A stretch of 64,000 bases of DNA. It comes from Bacillus sp. BGMRC 2118. Its GTDB lineage: Bacteria > Bacillota > Bacilli > Bacillales > SA4. The position numbers were made by a program, and so were the translations under genes. How positions within the stretch are numbered: the first letter of the stretch is position 1; the number at the start of each line of letters is the position of its first letter. This document shows positions 8,515-17,323 of this stretch, one piece after another. The notes under the pieces are model-generated. The model made no database searches and was not told where the DNA came from. It saw nothing but the letters and a program-made list of their open reading frames with translations. The stretch covers positions 434,001 through 498,000 of the forward strand of contig VTTJ01000001.1 in the NCBI GenBank assembly GCA_008364785.1, given 5' to 3'.

Positions 8515-9039
8515 TTAAAAGAAATAGGCCATGAATATTTCGTCGTCTAGCTTTTGATTGATCTTCACTTGTTTCTTTTGAATGCCTTCTTCGACAAATC
8601 CATATTTTTTGTATAAATAATAGGCACCTTCATTTGAACCAAATACCGTCAGCCAAATTTTATGTATCCCCGCCTGCTTTCCCCACTGTAGTGTTGTTTG
8701 CATAATTGCATTTCCCATTCCTAATCCTTGTGCTTCATCGATAATCCATGTTCGAAACACTCCAGTATGCTCTTTCATGGCTAATTCTCCTTTTATTACT
8801 CGGGCAATTCCAACAATTTTTCCATTCCATACTACTACGTTGTACATGTTGTTTTTGCTCCGCATGTCTTCTATGAAGGCTTCTTCTTCCACTATTGAAC
8901 GGACACTTTCCTTTTGAATATACCTTCCTGCATCAATGATAGATTGAACTGCTTGTACGATTTCACTTGCATCTCTCTTATGAACAGGTCTAATGATGTA
9001 GGGTGAGCCATCTTTGCCTACAAATTGATTGATTGTCAT
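8515..9039 (-). CDS. GNAT family N-acetyltransferase
   Basis: A 174-residue cytoplasmic protein with the Gcn5-related acetyltransferase fold, which transfers acetyl from acetyl-CoA to an amine. The acetyl-CoA loop is seen as AQGLGMGNAIMQ (Q-x-x-G-x-G/A pattern) near residues 108-119, followed by a GIHKIWLTVFGSNEGAYYLYKKYGFVEEG segment, the classical motif B. The final strand is IFMAYFF. It is a single gene with a terminator on each side. Substrate is unknown; the overall form resembles the RimI/YkwB-like acetyltransferases common in bacilli. Confidence 0.88.
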   Translation of the reverse strand: MTINQFVGKDGSPYIIRPVHKRDASEIVQAVQSIIDAGRYIQKESVRSIVEEEAFIEDMRSKNNMYNVVVWNGKIVGIARVIKGELAMKEHTGVFRTWIIDEAQGLGMGNAIMQTTLQWGKQAGIHKIWLTVFGSNEGAYYLYKKYGFVEEGIQKKQVKINQKLDDEIFMAYFF

Positions 9040-9095
9040 TAACTAATTCTCCTTTACTGATATATAGAGTAGAATTCCAATTTTGGTAAAAATAA

Positions 9096-9118
9096 AAAAC
9101 GGCAATTTCTGCCGTTTT
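9096..9118. terminator. terminator, probably serving the ATPase gene
   Basis: Nine-bp stem AAAACGGCA / TGCCGTTTT with a five-base loop. T residues flank it on both strands, with a good TTTTTTATTTTT run on the minus strand after the ATPase gene. Confidence 0.8.
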
Positions 9119-9122
9119 ATAT

Positions 9123-10235
9123 CTACTTACTTTGATTATTTTTTACAGTTGCAATATATAGGATATCTTCAAGCACTTCTTCTCGTTTTATATCGACTTT
9201 TTCGAAATCCATGGCTTGCATATAAAAATCTTCTAATCGGTCGTGTAGTCTTTTTGCTTCACTTAGGAAATTGGTCGCTAATGTCATTTTGTTTTTGTAA
9301 GCTGTATTGAGTTCCGTAATTTCCTCACTATGAACTTCTTCAACACTGGTGTCCATACATAATGTAAACATATCTACCACTACATCATTTAGACGATAAG
9401 GGTCTACTACATGTGGTGCTGTACCATCCATTATTGCAACACTTAACGAAGGAATAATGACCATATCTATACTTTTTGGATCAAATGCACACGGATAGTA
9501 TTCAACAGATAAACTATTATCTTCTGCATAGGCACCGATTTTCTTCATAAGCGTTGATTTTCCACTACCTGGTCTTCCTTTGATAATATATCTCCGTGTT
9601 ACATCCTCTGTAATGTTATCGATAAAATTTACTGCACCTTTAGGAGTTGCTGCACCGAAAAATCTTTTAGTAATAGAAGGATTTTCTTCTTTTGTAAAGG
9701 GTGTATGAAAAATAGAACGAATTAAATCTTGTGTTACATGATCTGCTTTTTCAAAGCTCATTGATCTCAAATATATTTCTTCCCGTTTTAGATGAACTTT
9801 TTTAGCTTCTTGCATCGTGCTGTATGCTGCATTAAAATTCGTTTCTATGTCTTTTGTAAGGCTAATAATAATATTTTTATATTGAGCTAGAAATGCATCG
9901 TTACGATACGCGCCTAAATCCACTACCTTTTCCACCACTCCCGGGTATTTCGGTTCAATTACATGTGGTGCTGTACCATCAACAATACCTACCTTAAACT
10001 CAGGAATAATAATTCCATCTAATGATTTATTATCACTAGAGCAGTGTAAGTACTCCAGGTCGTACCCCTTCTCCATCATGACTAAGCCAATCTTTCTCAT
10101 AAACGTTGATTTACCAGTACCTGGCCCACCTTTCAAAATATACAATCGTTCAAGATCTTTTATTGCATGGTCATAGAGAGAATAAAACCCTTGACTGGAA
10201 TTAGAGCCAGCATAAAAGTTTTTAATTTTTGCCAC
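9123..10235 (-). CDS. tandem P-loop ATPase of unknown function (PRK06851-like)
   Basis: A 370-residue protein built of two homologous halves. Each half has a Walker A loop (GGPGTGKST at about 36-44; GRPGSGKST at about 221-229) and, about 50 residues later, a matching VDGTAPHVIEP / MDGTAPHVVDP strand. Each half ends in a predicted coiled coil with a shared EAK(K/R)LH motif and an MSFEKAD / MDFEKVD motif. The halves therefore arose by duplication and fusion. The start is GTG, with GGAGATGATTAAAG upstream. I recall this as an uncharacterised family in Firmicutes annotated as a possible nucleotide-binding protein. No helicase, kinase or transporter partner motif is visible, and it is flanked by its own terminators, so it is monocistronic. 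Confidence 0.85.
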   Translation of the reverse strand: MAKIKNFYAGSNSSQGFYSLYDHAIKDLERLYILKGGPGTGKSTFMRKIGLVMMEKGYDLEYLHCSSDNKSLDGIIIPEFKVGIVDGTAPHVIEPKYPGVVEKVVDLGAYRNDAFLAQYKNIIISLTKDIETNFNAAYSTMQEAKKVHLKREEIYLRSMSFEKADHVTQDLIRSIFHTPFTKEENPSITKRFFGAATPKGAVNFIDNITEDVTRRYIIKGRPGSGKSTLMKKIGAYAEDNSLSVEYYPCAFDPKSIDMVIIPSLSVAIMDGTAPHVVDPYRLNDVVVDMFTLCMDTSVEEVHSEEITELNTAYKNKMTLATNFLSEAKRLHDRLEDFYMQAMDFEKVDIKREEVLEDILYIATVKNNQSK

Positions 10236-10356
10236 CTTTAATCATCTCCTCATCATAGATACTGGATTTTTGCCTAATGATACTGTATGGATATTCGAAG
10301 AATATTGTGACTGTACCTTACAGTTAATAGCACATTATCTACTCTCCAGGAGAAAA

Positions 10357-10408
10357 TAAAAAATGCCGGTGTATAAGCTTGTTACCCTTATACACCGGCA
10401 TTTTTTAT
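10357..10408. terminator. strong bidirectional terminator-like hairpin
   Basis: A stem of about 19 bp, AAAAATGCCGGTGTATAAG paired with its complement, a nine-base loop, and T runs on both strands. On the minus strand it lies downstream of no gene except by distance from the SDR gene, so its client is not obvious; no gene lies between it and the ATPase start. Confidence 0.75.
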
Positions 10409-10527
10409 TTAAATCTTTCCGTATAACTATTAATCAAATAAACTCTTCTATCTCGCATATACAAGGAAATATTCATTCCTCTTACGAAAACGTATTCACT
10501 TCCTAATGATGTGAAAACAGCAATTAT

Positions 10528-11304
10528 TTAAAATCCGTTAATGGTCATTCCACCGTCCACGAAAAGTGTTTGACCGGTTATGTAAGAGGCTGAGTCTGAA
10601 CATAAGAAAATAGCAGGTCCTACAAGTTCTGGAAGTTCACCTACACGCTTAAGTGGAGTAACAGCCAATATTTCACTGACATATTTTTCATCTTGTAAAA
10701 GCTTCTCAGTCAGTGGTGTCTTAAAGTACCAAGGACCAATTGAGTTTACATTAATTCCATACTGTCCCCACTCTAAGGCCAACACTTTTGTCATTTGAAT
10801 AATGGCAGCTTTTGTTGCCGCATAGACAACACCAGTCCTCAATGCAACGTGTCCTGCAACTGAAGAAATGGTTATAATTCTTCCTTTCGTTTCGTTTTCT
10901 TTCATCACTTTTCCGACTTCTTGTGCCATCATAAAAGATGATTTTAAGTTTGTATCCATAATGGTTTGCCACTCTTCATCTGTTACATCTAGCGCTTTCG
11001 ATCGAATGTTCATACCAGCATTATTAATAAGAATATCAATGCTCTTAAACTCCCGTTTGATTTTATTTACCGCATTTTGAACATCATGTCGGCTTGTTAC
11101 ATCAGTCGGAATGAATAGTGCTTTTCGCCCCAGCTTTTCGATTTCAGAGGCAACTAGCTTTAAGTCCTCTTCAGTTCTTGATAAAAGCACTACGTCAGCT
11201 CCTGCCTCTGCAAGTCCAATTGCTATAGCTTTTCCGATTCCACGTCCTGCACCTGTTACAACAGCCACTTTATTTGTTAATTTAAACGAAGGTAAATACA
11301 TCAT
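10528..11304 (-). CDS. short-chain dehydrogenase/reductase (SDR), NAD(P)-dependent
   Basis: A 258-residue classical SDR. It has the cofactor motif TGAGRGIG (residues 18-25), the NNAG motif (INNAGMN), the catalytic Ser in ISSVAG and the YxxxK pair in YAATKAA. It ends with the usual TGQTLFVDGGMT. Closest functional guess is a gluconate 5-dehydrogenase or 3-oxoacyl-reductase-like enzyme, but the substrate is not determined. Its start overlaps the stop of the carbonic anhydrase gene, with AAGGGAG seven bases upstream, so both form one operon. Arg following the glycine motif hints at NADPH preference, which is weak evidence. Confidence 0.9.
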   Translation of the reverse strand: MMYLPSFKLTNKVAVVTGAGRGIGKAIAIGLAEAGADVVLLSRTEEDLKLVASEIEKLGRKALFIPTDVTSRHDVQNAVNKIKREFKSIDILINNAGMNIRSKALDVTDEEWQTIMDTNLKSSFMMAQEVGKVMKENETKGRIITISSVAGHVALRTGVVYAATKAAIIQMTKVLALEWGQYGINVNSIGPWYFKTPLTEKLLQDEKYVSEILAVTPLKRVGELPELVGPAIFLCSDSASYITGQTLFVDGGMTINGF

Positions 11305-11873
11305 TACAATGCTCCCTTAGTACCATCAACGACTAAATCTAACTTACCTGTATCAGGATGAATGATCAGTCCGTGCACAATTGTATTTTTCGGCATTAAC
11401 GGATGGTTTTTTATCATATGTACAGATTCTATTACACTCTCTTCTACACTCATGAATCCTTCGAGAAATGATTCAATATTAATTCCAGCATTCTTGAGAA
11501 TATCAATATTCTCTTTACTTACACCAGCTTCTATTGCTTTTTCTAATAATGGAGTAGCGTGCATCCCTGTCATCCCACAATCATGATGGCCAACAACGAA
11601 TACTTCCTTTGCCTTTAGCATATATACAGCAACTAAAATACTTCTCATGATTCCACCAAATGGATGAGACACTAATGCGCCCGCATTTTTTATAACCTTT
11701 GCATCTCCATTTGAAATATTCATTGCCTTTGGAAGTAACTCAACAAGCCTCGTATCCATACAAGTTAAAATGACCATATTCTTATCCGGGAACTTATCCG
11801 TATGAAACTGCTCATATTGCTTATCTTCAACAAAATTTTGATTATGTGTTAGAATTTCATCTAATCTTGACAT
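11304..11873 (-). CDS. ytiB: beta-class carbonic anhydrase (YtiB-like)
   Basis: A 189-residue enzyme of the YtiB type, which interconverts CO2 and bicarbonate. Zinc ligands are visible as Cys38 in TCMDTR, His96 and Cys99 in GHHDCGM, with the Asp40/Arg42 dyad directly after the first cysteine. The short length matches YtiB (about 187 residues) and not the larger plant-type enzymes. It is upstream of, and overlaps, the SDR gene. Why a carbonic anhydrase should be coupled to an SDR is not evident from sequence; the link may reflect operon convenience only. Confidence 0.92.
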   Translation of the reverse strand: MSRLDEILTHNQNFVEDKQYEQFHTDKFPDKNMVILTCMDTRLVELLPKAMNISNGDAKVIKNAGALVSHPFGGIMRSILVAVYMLKAKEVFVVGHHDCGMTGMHATPLLEKAIEAGVSKENIDILKNAGINIESFLEGFMSVEESVIESVHMIKNHPLMPKNTIVHGLIIHPDTGKLDLVVDGTKGAL

Positions 11874-11946
11874 AACTAACCTCCTATCCCATTTAACTCC
11901 ATATTACAATAAAACAAGAATTTGCACCAAACATTTTAGCACTTTA

Positions 11947-11976
11947 AAAGAGTGGTGGCCTGGCCCCCACTCTTTT
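11947..11976. terminator. hairpin after the LysM gene
   Basis: A ten-bp outer stem AAAAGAGTGG / CCACTCTTTT with a GGCC/GGCC inner stem and a short minus-strand T run. It serves as a likely terminator for the LysM gene and resembles the GTGGTGCC palindrome at 8340. Confidence 0.7.
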
Positions 11977-12036
11977 ATTCTTGGGTATAAATACCCACTA
12001 TAGTTGTTTAGTCTATAATGGTATGAACCAAATAGG

Positions 12037-12540
12037 TTAGTTGGGAACTTTTAGACTTTGTCCGATATAGATTGTATTGGATTTCAGATTGTTCATTTCT
12101 TTTAATTTTTGAACACTTGTATTGTATCTTTTTGCTAGATTGTATAATGTATCACCTTTTTGAATGGTAATGGTGAGTTCCGTTTTTACTTTTAATAGTT
12201 GACCAATATAGATGGTATTGGTAGTTAATTTGTTCATTTCCTTTAATTTCTCAACTGAGGTTTTATGCTCCTTAGCAAGAGAGTAAAGTGTATCCCCTCT
12301 TTTTACAACAATCTCGTTTGAATCTTTCACCTTCAAAATCTTCCCAACATAGATGATGTTTGAAGTTAAGCTGTTAGCTAATCTTAATTCTTCTACTGTC
12401 ATGTTGTATTTATTGGAAATAGAATATAATGTGTCACCTTTTTTTACTGAAACAATAGTCGCAGCCTCGGCATGTTGGGTACCGATTATTCCAAATGACA
12501 GTATGCATCCTACTACCATAGCCAATATTCCTTTTTTCAT
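12037..12540 (-). CDS. secreted protein with three LysM domains
   Basis: A 167-residue exported protein with a signal peptide ([18 protein letters not shown]..., likely cleavage after AEA) and three LysM repeats. The repeats begin [20 protein letters not shown] and [10 protein letters not shown], and each ends in IYVGK/IYIGQ.LKV. LysM modules bind N-acetylglucosamine in peptidoglycan or chitin, so the protein should sit in the cell wall. No catalytic domain is attached. Start at 12540 is chosen because GGGGGAAAGTCAG precedes it and the signal peptide begins there; the longer frame is spurious. The three repeats are highly alike, pointing to recent tandem duplication. Confidence 0.9.
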   Translation of the reverse strand: MKKGILAMVVGCILSFGIIGTQHAEAATIVSVKKGDTLYSISNKYNMTVEELRLANSLTSNIIYVGKILKVKDSNEIVVKRGDTLYSLAKEHKTSVEKLKEMNKLTTNTIYIGQLLKVKTELTITIQKGDTLYNLAKRYNTSVQKLKEMNNLKSNTIYIGQSLKVPN

Positions 12541-12638
12541 CTGACTTTCCCCCTGATGTACGTTTTTGTTGTTCATACAATTTGACGGCACAGTTTTCTT
12601 GAAAGTTTCATGAGATTGAGCCCAAAAAAAAAAGACCA

Positions 12639-13052
12639 TCATATTGAGGATCTCTTGGGTTGCTCCGTATTTTGTTCTGGATTCTTATATCTCTTCCAAG
12701 CATCGTAGAAAATTTTAGCCTCTCCATTTAACCAGTCTTGCGAAGCCTTTTTCTCAAATAGATGTGAGTTATCATTATAGATCCGTTTCGCAAAGTCTAG
12801 ATTGAGTTCTCTCACATATTGATTAAATAGATTCAGAATCTTCTTCTCTGATAATGATAATGAATTATAGGACCCAGTCTCTCTTTCAGCCTTAATGATC
12901 TTAAAAAATTCCTGTGCACTCTTGTTTAATAAGTTATAATTATTCGACTCAGCCAAACGGTCCCATTCTCTAAAAATAATTTCACGAGCCCTTGTATAGT
13001 TAGATTCCGCGCACATCTTATTCACTAATATAATAACGCTTTCAATCTTCAA
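12639..13052 (-). CDS. hypothetical helical protein (137 aa)
   Basis: A 137-residue, mostly alpha-helical soluble protein beginning [19 protein letters not shown]. It has a central [19 protein letters not shown] segment and an aromatic C-terminal stretch ([18 protein letters not shown]). Charged residues are abundant and no enzyme motif or membrane segment is visible. The ribosome binding site (CGAGGTGAACAAAG, partly visible) and length support a real gene. It lies about 100 bases upstream of the LysM gene on the same strand. I do not recognise a family. Confidence 0.65.
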   Translation of the reverse strand: MKIESVIILVNKMCAESNYTRAREIIFREWDRLAESNNYNLLNKSAQEFFKIIKAERETGSYNSLSLSEKKILNLFNQYVRELNLDFAKRIYNDNSHLFEKKASQDWLNGEAKIFYDAWKRYKNPEQNTEQPKRSSI

Positions 13053-13277
13053 CTTTGTTCACCTCGGAATATTGTAAGTTGCAAATCGTGAAATCTATTA
13101 TCAGTAAAATTTAGATATATTTTCCTATTATACCCAATCAAATCACAGTAGGATTTTAGGTAATTAAGCCTATACATTTCAATAATACCATTTTTTCTGA
13201 AAATATCCACAAAATTTTAACTTGATATATATCTTTTCTTATGAATAGCTGATCGATTACTGATTCAAGGAATTTCG

Positions 13278-13310
13278 TAAAAAAGCAGTACTCATAAAGA
13301 GCACCGCTTT
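13278..13310 (-). terminator. intrinsic terminator of ypwA
   Basis: A 12-bp stem with two G-U pairs (AAAGCAGTACTC / GAGCACCGCTTT) followed on the minus strand by TTTTTTACG, directly after the ypwA stop. The remainder of 13053-13277 shows no ORF. Confidence 0.8.
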
Positions 13311-13316
13311 CAAATT

Positions 13317-14831
13317 TTATAATTGATAGATTTGTTCATATTTCTTCTCAAGGTAACGAATTAAATATTCAGCATTTAATCCTTCTCCGGTTACATCTTG
13401 AAGGATTTCTAATGGTTTCTTCATACTACCATGTTGATGAATCTTCTCTGTTAACCATTCCCGAATCACAACTAAATTACCTTCTTCTACTAGTTGATCG
13501 AAGTTTGGCAAATCCTTGAGCATTGCTTCCTTCATTTGTGCTGCATACATATAACCTAAAGCATAGGAAGGGAAATAACCGAAAGAGCCTCCGGACCAAT
13601 GAACATCCTGAAGTACACCCTCTCCATCATTCTTCGGTCTTACACCTAAGTATTCTTCCATTTTGTTATTCCAGATTTCCGGAAGATCCTTAACCTCTAT
13701 TTCATCATTAAACAGGCCTTTTTCAATTTCATACCGGACCATTATATGCAATGCATAGGTCAACTCATCAGCTTCGATACGAATTAAAGAAGGCTTTGAC
13801 TCGTTAATTGCACGATAAAAGTCTTCTAATGCTACATTATCAAATTGACCATTTGCATATTTCTTGAATAGTTCATAATTCTTTGTCCAAAAATGTTTGT
13901 TACGACCGACAAAATTCTCATAAAATAATGATTGGGACTCATGTATTCCCATTGAAGTACCACCACATAATGGTGTTCCAATTAATTCTTTTGAGATGTT
14001 TTGTTCATATAACGCATGTCCACATTCATGGATTGTGCCAAAAACAGCACTTCTGAAATCATGTTCATCATATTTAGTCGTAACACGAACGTCCCCTGGG
14101 TTTAATCCTGTCGCAAATGGATGAACCGTTTCATCCAATCGGCCAGAATCAAAATCATATCCTAATTCCTTTAATACAGCTAAACTAAACTCACGTTGCT
14201 GCTCTTTTGGGAATACTTGAAATAGAAAGTCAGTATTAGGCTTATGTGATGAATCTGCAATAGCACTGACAAGTGGTACAATTTTTTCTCTTAGTTGACC
14301 AAATACCCGATCTAATACCTCGACAGTTACTCCGGGCTCATAGTCATCAAGTAACGTGTTATACTTGTTTCCCTCATATCCCCAATATTCGATAAACTTC
14401 TTATTATAGTCTACCAACTTCTCTAAATAAGGCTGGAACAATGCAAAGTCTGAGTTTGCCTTTGCCGTTTCCCAAATTGACTCTGCCTTCGATTGTAATA
14501 CTACATATTCTCTATATTCCTCTGCTGGAATTTTCTTATTGCGCTCATAATTCTTTTTACATTCTTCCACTGATTTACGAGTTACTTCTGAGAGCTTCTC
14601 TTGACTTTCAGGAGTTGATAGGATTTGTAAATACTCCTCCATCTCTTTTGAAGTTGATAACGAAAATACTTCTGATGAAAGTACACCTAGTACCTCTGAA
14701 CGTTGCTCTACACCATTTTTCGGTGCACCAGTACGCAAATCCCAATGAATTAACCCGATTGCTTCACTATAAGCACTCATTTTTTTGACATGATCAAGGA
14801 ATTGTTTCTCTACTTGTTCTATGTTTTTCAT
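13317..14831 (-). CDS. ypwA: YpwA, M32 family metallocarboxypeptidase
   Basis: A 504-residue zinc carboxypeptidase of the Taq family (M32), which trims C-terminal residues from peptides in the cytoplasm. The HExxH zinc motif is HECGH (His268, His272), followed at about residue 298 by the third ligand in GIHESQS. A DVRVTT segment and the TYALHIMVRYE and VHWSGGSFGYFPSYALG regions are also family hallmarks. The length matches B. subtilis YpwA (501). It is a single gene between a terminator and ypvA. Physiological substrates are not known from sequence. Confidence 0.95.
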   Translation of the reverse strand: MKNIEQVEKQFLDHVKKMSAYSEAIGLIHWDLRTGAPKNGVEQRSEVLGVLSSEVFSLSTSKEMEEYLQILSTPESQEKLSEVTRKSVEECKKNYERNKKIPAEEYREYVVLQSKAESIWETAKANSDFALFQPYLEKLVDYNKKFIEYWGYEGNKYNTLLDDYEPGVTVEVLDRVFGQLREKIVPLVSAIADSSHKPNTDFLFQVFPKEQQREFSLAVLKELGYDFDSGRLDETVHPFATGLNPGDVRVTTKYDEHDFRSAVFGTIHECGHALYEQNISKELIGTPLCGGTSMGIHESQSLFYENFVGRNKHFWTKNYELFKKYANGQFDNVALEDFYRAINESKPSLIRIEADELTYALHIMVRYEIEKGLFNDEIEVKDLPEIWNNKMEEYLGVRPKNDGEGVLQDVHWSGGSFGYFPSYALGYMYAAQMKEAMLKDLPNFDQLVEEGNLVVIREWLTEKIHQHGSMKKPLEILQDVTGEGLNAEYLIRYLEKKYEQIYQL

Positions 14832-14885
14832 CTATAAATTTCCCCCTTTTCTTCTATATTTCTACACAAAACAGCTGAGTTCCTC

Positions 14886-16817
14886 CTATAATGTTACAGG
14901 TTTTGTTGGTAAGACAGACTCAATCGTTCGTAATATCTCACCATTTACTTCTTTTGGAATCATGATTGTAATCATACCTTTGTCTTCAGATGTTCTAATT
15001 AAACGACCGATACCTTGTCTTAATCTCAAGATCATATATGGAACTTCTACTTCCCATGTGTAATCAGAAGATTGTTTTCTCTTCGATTGAAAGACTGGAT
15101 CGTTAGGAGGAAAAGGGAGTGACCATAATATAACGTTCGATAATGAAGGTCCAGGTATATCCAGTCCTTCCCATAAGTTTACAGCACAAAGTATGGACTC
15201 CTCGACATTTTGGAACGTAGAAACTAGCTCACTAATCTCTTTATCACCTTCAAACAGCATAGGATAATTGATTTTATGTTGTGATTGTGTCTTAAATTCT
15301 TCTAATTCTTCCTTTGTATTAAATAGAATCAGTGTACGTCCTTTGGAGCTTTCAATGGTCGAGAGCGCACTGTCAAATTTTTGAGAAAATGCATCTTGAT
15401 CAACGAACTTGAAATTTAATTCCATTTGCTCTTCGTAATCAAACGGTGATTCAACAGTGAAGGAACTATAATTTTTTATCCCCAGACTATTTGCTACATA
15501 ATCAAAACTACCATTTTGCGATAAAGTTGCAGATGAAAAAATAAATGGAATCTTCTGTGTAAATACCCTCTCATTCAATACTTCTTGTACTGTTCTAGGC
15601 ATAATAACTAAATGATAACTGTCTACGTCGAGCTCGACCCACGAGATCACTTCCTCTGTTTTGAGGAATAATTGAAGCGAATGTTCCAACTGGTCTAAAT
15701 GTTCTTCTACTATATGTAAATCATAATGATTAATTGTATGCAGCTCTCCTTCAAATACGAGTGCTTCACCAATATCTACAATTCTTCTATATAACGTTTG
15801 CGCAAGATGTAAAAGTTGTTTTGAGAATTGAATCCCCATTCGATTTGAACCTTTCACAAGGGTACTATTCTCCCTCAATTGTTGAAAAAACCATTCATTA
15901 TCTTGAATTGCTTCTTCTACTAATTCAGCAAATTCCTCGCGAAGGTCATTACCTAATAATCTAGTAAGTAACTCTTCCAATGTCCGCTCCTTCACACGGA
16001 AGGTTAGAGCCTTTTGAGCTGCAATTTCTACTAAATGACCTTCATCAAAAACAACACAGCTTGCTTCAGGCAGTAAGGGTAATTGTCCTTCTCGTCTTCT
16101 TGATTCGCTTGTCCATACATGTTCCATATAAAAATCATGGGAACATATAATTAAATCTACCGCTTTTCGATAATGATCTCTTGATAATGTTTGTCCACAT
16201 CTATGGCGTTTGGAACATGAGAAACAATCTTGAAAGTGATCCCATGCAATTACATTCCATTCATCATCATTAAAATCAGGATATTCTTTTCGGTCTCCAT
16301 AATGGAAAAACTTCTGGAAACCTCCTTGATCATGAACAAATTCTGGTAACTCATCAAAGACACGGTCTTCTTTGTCAGTCGGAGTTGCAGCTATTCTCTC
16401 ATCTAACTTTTTCAAACATAAATATTGGCTTGGGGACTTTGCCAAACGCGCATCAACTGTGACATCAAGGAACTTTGCAATTTTTGCAATATCTCCTTCT
16501 TTTTTAACTAGTTGTTCAATTAACGTTTCATCGGCACAAGTGATAATCGCAGGTTTACCTACATATCTAGCATAACAAATCGCATAAAGGAGATAGACAA
16601 TCGTTTTTCCGGTCCCTACCCCAGCTTCTGCGAATATAACCTGCTTATCACGAAACGACTTTTCTAATTGAAACGCCATAAAGATTTGTTCATCACGCAA
16701 CTCAAATCCGGCTTCTGGCAGAATGTCATAAAACACATCACCAATCCACTCATTTAGTTTAGTAAAAAAGTTATCTGTCTTTCCCACTTCGAACGGTAGC
16801 TTTTGCCCAATCATCAT
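14886..16817 (-). CDS. ypvA: YpvA, DinG/XPD-type ATP-dependent helicase
   Basis: A 643-residue superfamily 2 helicase. Walker A is AEAGVGTGKT (about 60-69), the DEAH-type box is FDEGHLVE, and helicase motif VI is RLRQGIGRLIRT. Cysteines at CLKKLD, and within DCFSCSKRHRC, match the four-cysteine iron-sulfur cluster insert of the XPD/DinG family, needed for unwinding 5'-3'. DinG proteins resolve R-loops and damaged forks; the Bacillus YpvA role is less studied. It lacks the DnaQ-like exonuclease domain of the larger Firmicutes DinG, and so is the short form. Start has GGAGGGAAGAT upstream. Confidence 0.93.
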   Translation of the reverse strand: MMIGQKLPFEVGKTDNFFTKLNEWIGDVFYDILPEAGFELRDEQIFMAFQLEKSFRDKQVIFAEAGVGTGKTIVYLLYAICYARYVGKPAIITCADETLIEQLVKKEGDIAKIAKFLDVTVDARLAKSPSQYLCLKKLDERIAATPTDKEDRVFDELPEFVHDQGGFQKFFHYGDRKEYPDFNDDEWNVIAWDHFQDCFSCSKRHRCGQTLSRDHYRKAVDLIICSHDFYMEHVWTSESRRREGQLPLLPEASCVVFDEGHLVEIAAQKALTFRVKERTLEELLTRLLGNDLREEFAELVEEAIQDNEWFFQQLRENSTLVKGSNRMGIQFSKQLLHLAQTLYRRIVDIGEALVFEGELHTINHYDLHIVEEHLDQLEHSLQLFLKTEEVISWVELDVDSYHLVIMPRTVQEVLNERVFTQKIPFIFSSATLSQNGSFDYVANSLGIKNYSSFTVESPFDYEEQMELNFKFVDQDAFSQKFDSALSTIESSKGRTLILFNTKEELEEFKTQSQHKINYPMLFEGDKEISELVSTFQNVEESILCAVNLWEGLDIPGPSLSNVILWSLPFPPNDPVFQSKRKQSSDYTWEVEVPYMILRLRQGIGRLIRTSEDKGMITIMIPKEVNGEILRTIESVLPTKPVTL

Positions 16818-17094
16818 ATCTTCCCTCCAACTTTACCAATACGTTCTCTCTTCATTCTATATTAAGTGAATTTTTACGTAATATTATTTCATAGAAAATA
16901 GTCATATAGTTTTCCTAATTACATATAAAAGTTGTATCCCAAAAGGCTGTATACCATTAGATTTATAAATCAAGGTTCCCGAGGCGTGTTTTCGTCAAAA
17001 TACTGAATCGGTCCTAGTAGAATTGGATAAGTTCACGAAAATAGCCATACATAAAGAAAAGGGGCCCAAAACGGGATACCCCCTACATCTATTT
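16818..17094. other. intergenic region with degenerate repeat ends
   Basis: Within this 277-bp space, GGCTGT at about 16945 and TTCACGAAAATAGCC ending at 17046 resemble inverted ends of the interspersed repeat described at 20181 and 28893. A weak G/C hairpin with a T tail (17060-17083, GGGG/CCCC) may terminate the small gene to the right. No ORF with a good ribosome binding site was seen. Confidence 0.4.
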
Positions 17095-17238
17095 CTATTG
17101 ATCATGTAATGATGCAGAATAAGCTAATGCATCAAGACAATTTTGTTTGGCAACAGATAGTTCCTCAGTTTCTAACTGTTCATATGTTTTCTCTAGTGCT
17201 TTCAAGATTTTTTCAAAATCTAATGGATCACAGTGCAT
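17095..17238 (-). CDS. small acidic protein (47 aa), hypothetical
   Basis: A 47-residue ORF beginning MHCDPLDFEKILKALEKTYEQL and ending ALAYSASLHDQ. It is helical and acidic, with two cysteines. AGGAG is present but 13 bases from the ATG, longer than ideal. It sits between ypvA and ypsC on the same strand as its neighbours. Evidence is ORF integrity, a biased amino-acid composition typical of a real small helical protein, and a hairpin downstream. I recognise no family. Confidence 0.5.
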   Translation of the reverse strand: MHCDPLDFEKILKALEKTYEQLETEELSVAKQNCLDALAYSASLHDQ

Positions 17239-17323
17239 ATAACGGTTCTCACTCCTACATAAAAATAAAGACAGTTAACAGTATATGCTGTGAAAAAAAC
17301 TACTATTCATGTTTGACTAATTT

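Noticed and set aside
16818..17094. CRISPR-like repeats
   Set aside because: Copies of the interspersed repeat are single and scattered, with no regular spacing and no cas genes anywhere in the window.
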